This document shows, piece by piece, positions 45,351 through 54,111 of a DNA stretch of 58,391 nucleotides. The translations under genes were made by a program, and so were the position numbers. The stretch covers positions 1 through 58,391 of the forward strand of contig NZ_JAFRKB010000003.1 in the NCBI RefSeq assembly GCF_017431965.1, read 5' to 3'. Numbering within the stretch: position 1 is the first letter of the stretch; the number at the start of each line of letters is the position of its first letter. The notes beneath the pieces were generated by a model that worked only from the letters and a program-made list of their open reading frames with translations, was not told where the DNA came from and made no database searches. Source of the stretch: Methanobrevibacter sp. (GTDB taxonomy: Archaea > Methanobacteriota > Methanobacteria > Methanobacteriales > Methanobacteriaceae).

Positions 45351-48038
45351 TTAGTGTGAAAAGTCCATTTCTTTGATTGCTTCGAAAACTCTTTTCGAAT
45401 TTTCATTGTCGCGGAATTTGAAAAATTCATTCACACGTTTTTTGTAAATATCATCCATTTCACAATCATTTAAAACCAATGCTATGATTTCATTTTTAAT
45501 TTCTTCATGAGTTTCTGCAATCGGACCGAACCCCATATTATCATATTTAAAGTAAGCGGAATCAACATCAAAATGATAATCCTTACTGTATTGGTAATAT
45601 ATGACCGGTTTTTCAAGATATGCAAAGTCGAATGCAACCGAAGAATAATCTGTAATAAGTATTGATGAATGATTGAATATTTCAGAATAGCTATCATCAA
45701 TAAATAAAACTTCATCGTTTCTATCAAACAGATGGATAAATTTATTTAAATTAGGATGAGGTTTAAATACTAATGAATACCCTTCAGAACCTAAAAATTC
45801 TATTAATTCTTTGTCATTTAAAAGACTGTTAAATGCATTGAAAAATTTTGTTTTAGCAAAAACCGCATCTTCCAAGTTATCAAAATGTCTTCTCCAGGTT
45901 GGCATTATGACAATTTCATTGTTCTCTTCTAATTTTTCTAACTTATCGAATCTTGGAAAACCTAAAACATGAATTGAATCTTCTGAGTATCCATAATTAT
46001 TCTCAATAAAAGACTCCTTTTCAAAATCCGAAACAGTTAAAATAAAATCAATATTTTTATCATATTTATTTAACCAAGAGGAAGTGTCATCTTTTGTAAC
46101 ACCATGTTGCAGGAATATTGTTTTTGACTTAATCAAACCTGCCAAATATGGAAAATTACCCCAAAACGGATATATGACATTATTATCAGGATGTGAAGAA
46201 ATAATGGCTTCCGCGAATAATGAAAGAAGCCTATGTCTCATTGACCTGAATGGAATGTCAAAGCCAATGTCTGAAACTTTTTGGTATTCGCTGCTTGGAG
46301 TGCCCAAACCTAATAATCGTCTGATTTTAAACAAACGAGAACTGGAACGATATTTATTCGCCATAATCTCTACATCATTAACATCATAATCATGTTTGGA
46401 AATAGCAAAATACTTATTGATTTCACCGTCATTTAATTCGACAAGATACTTGAATAATTGGAAAGCATTATCATCTGCACTGTATGGCAAATCCATAAAT
46501 ATCCAAATTTTTTTATCAATATAATACGGATAATAAATGAAATACAATAATCTAAGCAGTACACCTGTTCTCCAACCTTCTTCCCTTTTTAATAACATAT
46601 TTTTTAATGTTTTAACTTCATTTTTAAGAGTATTTGTAAAAGTCCTGTTTAATACAGAAATATGATCTCCCCTGTCAATGACGAGATGCTTGTCAGACAG
46701 CATATATCCTGAGATTTCAGAAAGTCGTGAAGTATGGCTGTATACTGGTATTAAATTTTTGTCATTAACTTTAAAACTAATTTTCATTCCATCATCAATT
46801 GGAATAGAAGCCTCAAAGTGATGATTGAAACCATAGTTGAAGTTTAAAGAGTAATTATCTCTTTGCGGGAATTCCATTTTATTAACTGGAATTACATTAT
46901 CATCATTAATAACAATTTCAATTTTAGAATCAGCCGTAAAATTTGTAAGATAACCTAAAACATAAATTTCATCGTTTTGAATTTGACAAATGTCAATGTT
47001 GATTTTATCAAAATCCAGTTCTTCAATATGAGTACATTCATCTTTAGAACTGTCTTTTTTTTCAGTTAAATATTCAACACCATATTTTTTTAAAAGCAAA
47101 ATATGGGCCTTTAAATGACCTGGAATTGATTTTTGGAAAATAACAACATCAGAATCAATGAATGACAAAATTTCGATTAATTTAGCATAAAGCTCAAATA
47201 CCTCTTCACTGTCTAACAAATGAGTTATGCTTCTAATTTCAAAAATCCATTGCAAATCATACATTAGTACATGCTGAATGAATTTTGGAACTTTATCATA
47301 TTTTTTTAAAGAATATTCTATAAGTTTTAAAAAGTAATTGTCGACTCTGGTCGTATAATAAGATTTACGATTAGAAGATGCACCAATCAATGACTTTTCA
47401 TGGTCATGTTTTCTATAATAATAAGCACATCCATCTAAAAATCCAATATTTGGATTGTCCAAAAGCAGCTGGTTGATTAAAAGAGGGTCTTCTGAAACTT
47501 TTAAAGATTCTTCAAATTTATATTTATTTAATTTAGAAACCCTGAAAAAGGATGACGCTCCTGAAAGTTGGATATACTCTGGTTTTTCTTCAAGATTGAC
47601 AACCTGGGTTTTATCATATTTATAGTTAAGAGTATGTTCCCCTTTTCTTGCACCAAAATAATAAATTGGCATGGAAACAATATCAATTTCATCATGCTTT
47701 TTAAATAAATCCAAAGCTTGGCTAAATGCATATTCAGTAATATAATCATCGCTGTCTAAAAAATTAACAAATTCGCTATTAATATGGCCCAAACCTCTAT
47801 TTCTGCAATAAGCAGGACCATAATTTTTATCATTTCGTAAAAAAAGAATATTGTCGGGGTATTTTTCTTGATAATGCTTAGCGATTAATGAAGTATTGTC
47901 CAAACTAGCATCATCAATTATTACAATTTGAATATTCCGTTTAAAATCAAGGCTTTGATTGATTATTGATTCAATTGCACTGGAAATATAATCTTCACTA
48001 TTATATGCAGCCATTACAACTGAAATTTTAAAAACCAA
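45351..48038 (-). CDS. GT2-TagF fusion: glycosyltransferase and polyol-phosphate polymerase
   Basis: 895 residues. Residues 1-230 are a GT2 domain (KISVVMAAYNSEDYI, DDASLDNTS, NFLDSDDYI). Residues about 500-890 match CDP-glycerol glycerophosphotransferases: FLQHGVTKDD (His645), GFPRFDKL, IMPTWR, FKPHPNL (His761) and ITDYSSVAFDFAYLEKP. In bacteria this domain builds teichoic acid chains at the cytoplasmic face. The fusion implies one protein adds both sugar and polyol phosphate. Start is TTG 48038 with GGAGG 7 bases upstream. It leads or joins a minus-strand glycan operon. Confidence 0.88.
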   Translation of the reverse strand: MVFKISVVMAAYNSEDYISSAIESIINQSLDFKRNIQIVIIDDASLDNTSLIAKHYQEKYPDNILFLRNDKNYGPAYCRNRGLGHINSEFVNFLDSDDYITEYAFSQALDLFKKHDEIDIVSMPIYYFGARKGEHTLNYKYDKTQVVNLEEKPEYIQLSGASSFFRVSKLNKYKFEESLKVSEDPLLINQLLLDNPNIGFLDGCAYYYRKHDHEKSLIGASSNRKSYYTTRVDNYFLKLIEYSLKKYDKVPKFIQHVLMYDLQWIFEIRSITHLLDSEEVFELYAKLIEILSFIDSDVVIFQKSIPGHLKAHILLLKKYGVEYLTEKKDSSKDECTHIEELDFDKINIDICQIQNDEIYVLGYLTNFTADSKIEIVINDDNVIPVNKMEFPQRDNYSLNFNYGFNHHFEASIPIDDGMKISFKVNDKNLIPVYSHTSRLSEISGYMLSDKHLVIDRGDHISVLNRTFTNTLKNEVKTLKNMLLKREEGWRTGVLLRLLYFIYYPYYIDKKIWIFMDLPYSADDNAFQLFKYLVELNDGEINKYFAISKHDYDVNDVEIMANKYRSSSRLFKIRRLLGLGTPSSEYQKVSDIGFDIPFRSMRHRLLSLFAEAIISSHPDNNVIYPFWGNFPYLAGLIKSKTIFLQHGVTKDDTSSWLNKYDKNIDFILTVSDFEKESFIENNYGYSEDSIHVLGFPRFDKLEKLEENNEIVIMPTWRRHFDNLEDAVFAKTKFFNAFNSLLNDKELIEFLGSEGYSLVFKPHPNLNKFIHLFDRNDEVLFIDDSYSEIFNHSSILITDYSSVAFDFAYLEKPVIYYQYSKDYHFDVDSAYFKYDNMGFGPIAETHEEIKNEIIALVLNDCEMDDIYKKRVNEFFKFRDNENSKRVFEAIKEMDFSH

Positions 48039-48106
48039 ATTGCAACCTCCTTAACCTGATATAAACATAGTCTTGACTTCAACTATAAGAGCAATATTTA
48101 AAGAAA

Positions 48107-48922
48107 TCACCTTTTTATGGCAAATCTATTTTTACGCTTATTTCTGACAAATAACTTCTGAATAAACTCCAATCTATTATCAACTGTTAATCCTTTTAAG
48201 ATCTGATCAATTTTATCCAAATCAAGAGTTTCTTCACCATCAACCTCATAAATAAAAACATCACTTTTATATTCATTAGTATTTAGCGAATCTTCTGGCT
48301 TATGGTATCCTAGAAACTCTTTAGTATAGAAAACATTATCCCTTTCTATTCTTGCAGGATTTCCAACAACTAAATTATTTGAAAAAACTTTAGCATTATG
48401 AGGGATAAACGAATAATTCTCAATTATTGAACCTGACCCTATTTTGGCCCCTCTGGAAATGTAAGCAAGATGACCAATCCAAACATGATCGCCGATGAAA
48501 ACACTCCTAGCAGGGTTAATCCTCTGTTTAGATTCATTATCATAAATAGGGTGGATATCAGCAGTCCTTATATTAACACCACTTGAGATACTGCACTCCG
48601 CACCGATTATGACATTTTGATTTTCCTGAATGTTAATATTAATCGGATAACTCATATTGTTTTCTCGTCCAATGAAAAATGTTGAATTATTATAGATAAT
48701 CAAATTAAAAGAATATTGTGAATCTTTACTTGATGATAAATAGACAATTGAATTATTCCCTTCGAAAGAGAAATTAGCATTGATAATTTTTACATTGCCT
48801 TCACAGTACAATACATTATTAAACCCTTTAAACGAAATGTTAGAATTGGTAATTACAGGATTTCCAAAAACCTTGTTATCTTTTAGATTTTCAATATCAT
48901 TAACTGATTTAACTGATTCCAT
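48107..48922 (-). CDS. hexapeptide-repeat acyltransferase
   Basis: 271 residues. A left-handed beta helix of hexapeptide repeats spans about 25-190 (FIGDHVWIGHLAYISRGAKI, then SGSIIENYSFI), with the catalytic-type His in IRTADIHPIYD. The C-terminus is a basic helix (KRKNRFAIKR) that could touch the membrane. It probably O- or N-acetylates a sugar of the surface polymer. It lies between the TagF fusion and a methyltransferase on the same strand, 8 bases after the latter. Confidence 0.84.
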   Translation of the reverse strand: MESVKSVNDIENLKDNKVFGNPVITNSNISFKGFNNVLYCEGNVKIINANFSFEGNNSIVYLSSSKDSQYSFNLIIYNNSTFFIGRENNMSYPININIQENQNVIIGAECSISSGVNIRTADIHPIYDNESKQRINPARSVFIGDHVWIGHLAYISRGAKIGSGSIIENYSFIPHNAKVFSNNLVVGNPARIERDNVFYTKEFLGYHKPEDSLNTNEYKSDVFIYEVDGEETLDLDKIDQILKGLTVDNRLEFIQKLFVRNKRKNRFAIKR

Positions 48923-48930
48923 AAAATCAT

Positions 48931-49551
48931 CTATTTATTTTGAATTGCTTCTAAAATAGTATCTAATTTACTTTCTAAATTATTTACTCTTGATTCAAGT
49001 TCTTTTGTATCTTCAACTGCTGCCACTAAAGAACCTTCTTTTTTAGCAACTAAACAAGCATCATACCAAGGTTTAGCCTCTTCTTTAGTGTCAACAGAGG
49101 CATGAACAACTTCCAAATCGACATATTTCGCTAAAGCTCTTAAACCATCTTCGAAAAATTTATAACAGTTAGTCAAATTCCCACCATGTTTAGGTCCGCC
49201 AGAAGGTACAATAATACAAACAAAACCTCCCGGTTTTAGGACTCTTTCAATTTGAGACATGGTAAGCCAGAAAAATTCCAGATGTTCGAAAAATTGTCCT
49301 GAAATGATAACATCATAAGAATTATCTTCAATTTCAAACCAATTGTATATATCTGTAATGACAATATCCACATTGTGGCCCGCTTGAATGTCCAAACCAG
49401 TATAATTCCAATTTTTTTCATCAAAAATATCAGAGTAATTGTAATTTCCACTAGTATCTAAAGATCCAACATCTAAAATTTCCAGATTATTTGAACTGGA
49501 TAAATATGTATTTTTAAACCATTCCATTTTTGAATGTGAATTCTTATGCAT
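48931..49551 (-). CDS. class I SAM-dependent methyltransferase
   Basis: 206 residues. SAM motif I LEILDVGSLDTSG, acidic residue in NYTGLDIQAGHNVD, and VIISGQFFEHL with RVLKPGGFVCIIVPSGGPKHGG. A short coiled coil ends the chain (ELESRVNNLESKLDTILE). It probably methylates a glycan or its sugar precursor. Cotranscribed with the acyltransferase gene downstream. Confidence 0.82.
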   Translation of the reverse strand: MHKNSHSKMEWFKNTYLSSSNNLEILDVGSLDTSGNYNYSDIFDEKNWNYTGLDIQAGHNVDIVITDIYNWFEIEDNSYDVIISGQFFEHLEFFWLTMSQIERVLKPGGFVCIIVPSGGPKHGGNLTNCYKFFEDGLRALAKYVDLEVVHASVDTKEEAKPWYDACLVAKKEGSLVAAVEDTKELESRVNNLESKLDTILEAIQNK

Positions 49552-49773
49552 AAAAAATCACCTTTATTAATAATTTGGAGTTGAAAATATTTAAAAGTTT
49601 ACAATAATTATATAGATTTCAGATTAAACAAAGATAAACATATTAACAACAATATGGTTAATAATCTAAAAAAATATGAATGAAAAAATTTATTTTAGAA
49701 TATTTCCATCCTATCCTAACCCTTTTTCATGATTGTTTTGATGATTTTTAAAAAATTGAATAAACTTGAATCT

Positions 49774-50055
49774 TCACCTAGATTGCAATTTATCCAACTC
49801 ATTTTTTAGATTTTCATTTTCATTTTTAAGGCGTTCTAATCTTTCTTCTAAAAAACTAAGTTTCTCATTTAATAAATGATTTTCCTTATTCAATTTCTGA
49901 TTTTCAAGAGATAGTTTAGACGATTCCGGGTCGGATTTGAGTAAATCATCAGCAATTTTCATAAGATTTACAGATTTATTAGCCAATTTATTTACTTCAT
50001 CACGATAAATTCGTTCATAATTATAACTATCAGAGCCCGTTTTAATATTTTCCAT
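49774..50055 (-). CDS. small coiled-coil protein
   Basis: About 93 residues. From residue 45 onward it is a continuous heptad-type coil (LSFLEERLERLKNENENLKN). GGGTGGT lies 4 bases before ATG 50055. It follows the large glycosyltransferase gene by 20 bases and may dimerise with the coiled coils of neighbouring glycosyltransferases. Confidence 0.7.
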   Translation of the reverse strand: MENIKTGSDSYNYERIYRDEVNKLANKSVNLMKIADDLLKSDPESSKLSLENQKLNKENHLLNEKLSFLEERLERLKNENENLKNELDKLQSR

Positions 50056-50074
50056 ATTACCACCCAATTACCTG

Positions 50075-52372
50075 TTAAGCATCTTTTATAATATTTTCTA
50101 TAATTGGAAATTCAGTTAAAACATTTTCAATATGTTTATCATTTTCAAATTGATTATCTGAGAATAAAATCTTTTGATTTAAAATATATAACTCTCTAGC
50201 AAGATTAACATAAGTTAACTTTACATAATTATTTTTAACCCCTTTTATTTTTGTATTATTCAAAGTTGCCATTGCCCAAAACCAAACATCATCAGAAGTA
50301 GGGCATAACCTACTAAATAAATCTTCGTCAAAAACAAGTTCATGCAAGGAATTTGGTGGAAACAAAGTTCCTGCACCATTTGTTGAAAAATTTAAAAAAG
50401 AAGGAGCTTCTTCATGGAAAGCCAATTCCCAGTCATTATATTTTGATATTGAATCATTATCAAAGGAAATTTTCCTTATCCTATGCGCTATAATAAGGTC
50501 AGGATATTTTTTATGTTCTTCATATAACGTTTTTAACCAATCCTCAGGATAGAACAGGTCATCATCAGCAGTTACAATAATATGCTCGGGATACTTTTTT
50601 AATGCCGGAATTAACTTTTTATATGAAAATAAATTATCGCACCATTCTATTGATAGACCATTTTCTTTAAGATTTAAAACCCTCTCGGGAATATCTTCTT
50701 CACCATTAGGAAATTGGTCTTTAGCCAACCACAATATTACCTCATCAGGTCTTAAACTTTGATTCAATAGTGAATATAATGTAAAATGCAGTTCATAGAT
50801 ACGTTCCGGAAAAGAGGTTAATGAAACAATTAATTTCCTATTACGCTTAACCACAGTAACGCCAACATCACTGAAATTTCTTATTTTACCATCAAGAAGT
50901 GTTTTATCGATGGAATTCCTAGATTCAGGATACATATTTTCATGTATCTTAATTTCACATTTATCCACTCCATGGAGGACAAAATAAACTAATGGATTTA
51001 AACGAGATTTGAAGATGTTATCATAATAATTTCTGTAAAAAATCCCATCAAAATTCTCATTAGGGTTTCTGCCTTCCTTATAACCCCAACAAACATAATG
51101 CAAAAGAGGATCCAAATCCAAATCATATCGCTGGTCAGAAATATAAAACTCTGTATCAAAAAGGCCCCACTCATTTATCAGTTTCATAGCCCTGAATATC
51201 TCTTCATCATTATAAATATTAATAATTTTATCTAATATTCTCAATTCGATATTATAATTTGCCAAATCATTAATAAATCTATAAGTTTCCACATCTATTT
51301 TAGAATGATCATTTAAAGATTCTTTAAATATTTCAATCTCATGAACTATCTTTTGATAATCATGTATAGTATTAGGGTTTCTAAAAATTAGGCGTTTATT
51401 TAATAAATTAGAAAAAACACTGGCTTCATAAAATCTTTTCTCACAAACCAAATCAATGATTAACTTAAAATCAGAGTTTAACACAGAATCTTTAAATTCA
51501 CTTAAGAGAAATTCGGAAAATTTTAAAATTTCAAATCTTTCAAAAATTGTTAATTCAGATTTAATAAATAACTCAAACCACTGATTTAGATAATGAATGA
51601 ATTTCCTTGAAAGATTATTATCAACTTTAAAGAGATAGGATATTTCAACACATGTTTCCATGAGTCCCAATAAATAATCTTTCGAGTCACTTCCAATAGC
51701 ATTTTCCCATAAATCATATTCTTCAAAATATTCTAAAATACAATCTTCTACGAAACTAACATTGCGGGATTTCAAAAGATAATCGCATAAAAATACTAAA
51801 TTTTCACAAGGGACATTTTCAGGAAACTCAATATTATTTTCAGCAATTATTGATTTTTTAAAAATTTTAGATGAAATGGCTGGTGGGAACGTGAAAATCT
51901 CATTATGTTCTATAATATCCCTAATAACTAACTCTTCATTATTAAAATTAAGTTTTTTCCATGTATTTTTAGTTTTTTTACCATCAACTGACAAAAACCA
52001 ATTTCCAAAAACTATATCATAGTTGCATTCGATTCTTTTATATAATAGCTCAAAAGCCGTATCGTATAGATTATCCACATTTTCAAAAAAGATAAGATAA
52101 TCTGCAGAGGAATTCCAGATTCCAATATTTTTAAGTTCTCCAAAATAATTACACTTTTTATTTAAGAAAATAGCTTTAACATTATTATATGAATCTGAGT
52201 AATCGCGTAAAACTTTATTAAACTCATTAACAGATGAATCAACGACAAAAATTAACTCCAAATTATCAAATCCGATAGTTTGGCGATTTATTGAATTGAA
52301 TATATCCTGTGGAGAATTTTTATTATCAAAAATCGGAACAATGACTGAAATCATGAAATTATTTTCATGCAT
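50075..52372 (-). CDS. two-domain glycosyltransferase with a degenerate N-terminal domain
   Basis: 765 residues. The N-terminal domain has the GT2 outline (MISVIVPIFDNKNSPQ, TIGFDNLELIF) but its usual DDxS reads VDSS and its DxD region reads FFENVDN, so it is probably inactive. The C-terminal 260 residues form a second GT-A-type domain with an intact acidic motif (VTADDDLFYPEDWL). It starts LIVSLTSFPERIYELHFTLY and ends with PTSDDVWFWAMA. The first domain may now bind substrate or partner. GGGG precedes ATG 52372. Confidence 0.8.
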   Translation of the reverse strand: MHENNFMISVIVPIFDNKNSPQDIFNSINRQTIGFDNLELIFVVDSSVNEFNKVLRDYSDSYNNVKAIFLNKKCNYFGELKNIGIWNSSADYLIFFENVDNLYDTAFELLYKRIECNYDIVFGNWFLSVDGKKTKNTWKKLNFNNEELVIRDIIEHNEIFTFPPAISSKIFKKSIIAENNIEFPENVPCENLVFLCDYLLKSRNVSFVEDCILEYFEEYDLWENAIGSDSKDYLLGLMETCVEISYLFKVDNNLSRKFIHYLNQWFELFIKSELTIFERFEILKFSEFLLSEFKDSVLNSDFKLIIDLVCEKRFYEASVFSNLLNKRLIFRNPNTIHDYQKIVHEIEIFKESLNDHSKIDVETYRFINDLANYNIELRILDKIINIYNDEEIFRAMKLINEWGLFDTEFYISDQRYDLDLDPLLHYVCWGYKEGRNPNENFDGIFYRNYYDNIFKSRLNPLVYFVLHGVDKCEIKIHENMYPESRNSIDKTLLDGKIRNFSDVGVTVVKRNRKLIVSLTSFPERIYELHFTLYSLLNQSLRPDEVILWLAKDQFPNGEEDIPERVLNLKENGLSIEWCDNLFSYKKLIPALKKYPEHIIVTADDDLFYPEDWLKTLYEEHKKYPDLIIAHRIRKISFDNDSISKYNDWELAFHEEAPSFLNFSTNGAGTLFPPNSLHELVFDEDLFSRLCPTSDDVWFWAMATLNNTKIKGVKNNYVKLTYVNLARELYILNQKILFSDNQFENDKHIENVLTEFPIIENIIKDA

Positions 52373-52525
52373 ATTTAAACCCCAAATTAAGCGAAAACAT
52401 CCTACTTACTGTTAATTATATATAACTAATAATTACAATTATTTAAAATTATTGGCTTAAATTGTGAAAAAAAGAACTATTTAGGTTCTTATGAAAAAAA
52501 ATTTCAAAATAAGCTTACGAAATAA

Positions 52526-54067
52526 TCATTTAGTGCATATGAATACTGAACCGTTCTGATTTAATTTATATGAATTGAACTCAAAATCAGATTTTACAAT
52601 GTCTGTATTTTTAAGTTCAACAACTTCAAAACCACAAGATTCCAATCTTTCTTTAAAATCCAGACCATATGTTCTTAAAGGAATCTTTCCACTATCTTTT
52701 AAATCAAATGATGAAATATCATTTTCAACAGTATTTGGCGCATTTAAGTATGGAACTACAGTTATGCAAACACCATCTGGCTTAAGGACTCTATATAACT
52801 CTTCTATGACATTAATATCATTAAGAACATAATGCAAAACATTGCTATTATAAATTATATCAAAAGTATTGTCATCCCAAGACAAATAGTCAAAATTCAC
52901 TTTTTCAGTTAAATCCATTCCCTTTGACTCATACCCTTCAATATTTTCATCAACAGGAAAATAATCAATATTAGATAACCCGTTAAAATAATTATATAAA
53001 ACAGCTTCAGGCATCAAATCCAATAATTTGATTTGTTTTTGTGTGATTAATTCACGATAATTATTTTGCAATAATAAATATGTTAACCTATGCCTTTCTA
53101 AAGATTCACAAATTGGACATTTAGCATTTTCACGAGGATTCTCCCCAAATGGTTCAAAAATACTGATTTTTCCACAAATAGGACAAAAGCTCAATTCATC
53201 AGCATTATTATAATCAGTTAACTCAAAATTTTGAAATTTGAGTATTTGATTATCTCTTCTTAATTTCCTTATTTCAACATTAATTTCATGGTCATATGAA
53301 TTGAAATGTTCGTTTCTCTTAATAATTTCAATTAATTGATTGAGTTTTGTGGTATAATAGTCTGGAGCATAATGAACCGGGCCAATACCATATATATGAT
53401 TAAAATCCAACATAGTATTCTTATCAAAGGATAAAACATCCACATCATAATTTTTAAGCAAATATGTCTCCAATAAATCCCGAAGATGATTATGCTCAAT
53501 AGCTATCTTCCTAAAATTTTCATTTGTCGCAATCTCTCCGTTTGATTCCTCATATTTATAAGCCATACGTGAACAATTAAGAATTACTTTAGAATCAGAA
53601 CAGTTCTTTTTAATAAAATCAAAAAATGAATCACAAGCATTTTTCCAAAGGCCAATAAATTCATCTAAATCATTAAAAACATCAATTCTTTTTTTAATCT
53701 TCAAAGTTTCATATAGCTCTGTTCTTTGCAATCTGGCAGTATCTGAAACATATGCCCCATTATCCAATAGCAATAAATTTGATATATCAAAATATGTATC
53801 CATAAGAATGTAATCAACATCAGTTGTCTTTAAAAAATCCAAATATTTTTTTGAAAAATCATTTTCAACACATTTATTGTCAAAAGGTTTTTCAGCAGTC
53901 AATAACTCTCTATCAAAATCCACAGGTTTTGACATTAAACTTACCAAAGATCCGCCTTCTACAGAAAAATTAATATGAATGAATTTTTTATATCCCGGTG
54001 CAAAATCTTCATTGAGAATCATCCTGGAACAACATGATCCCATTGTAGAAAATTCCTTTAAATTCAT
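52526..54067 (-). CDS. DUF6270-like domain fused to zinc-ribbon methyltransferase
   Basis: 513 residues. Residues 1-260 resemble DUF6270 (start STMGSCCSRM; later HYAPDYYTTKLNQLIEII), found in glycan gene clusters. A zinc ribbon follows (CPICG ... CPICESLERHR, about 300-330), then a class I methyltransferase with LLDLMPE, NSNVLHYV and LKPDGVCITVVPY. It could modify and recognise the same glycan. It lies 44 bases after the double glycosyltransferase gene on the same strand. Confidence 0.74.
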   Translation of the reverse strand: MNLKEFSTMGSCCSRMILNEDFAPGYKKFIHINFSVEGGSLVSLMSKPVDFDRELLTAEKPFDNKCVENDFSKKYLDFLKTTDVDYILMDTYFDISNLLLLDNGAYVSDTARLQRTELYETLKIKKRIDVFNDLDEFIGLWKNACDSFFDFIKKNCSDSKVILNCSRMAYKYEESNGEIATNENFRKIAIEHNHLRDLLETYLLKNYDVDVLSFDKNTMLDFNHIYGIGPVHYAPDYYTTKLNQLIEIIKRNEHFNSYDHEINVEIRKLRRDNQILKFQNFELTDYNNADELSFCPICGKISIFEPFGENPRENAKCPICESLERHRLTYLLLQNNYRELITQKQIKLLDLMPEAVLYNYFNGLSNIDYFPVDENIEGYESKGMDLTEKVNFDYLSWDDNTFDIIYNSNVLHYVLNDINVIEELYRVLKPDGVCITVVPYLNAPNTVENDISSFDLKDSGKIPLRTYGLDFKERLESCGFEVVELKNTDIVKSDFEFNSYKLNQNGSVFICTK

Positions 54068-54111
54068 ATTATAACTCCAATAAATACTTTAATTCTCTAA
54101 CATTTTAAATA

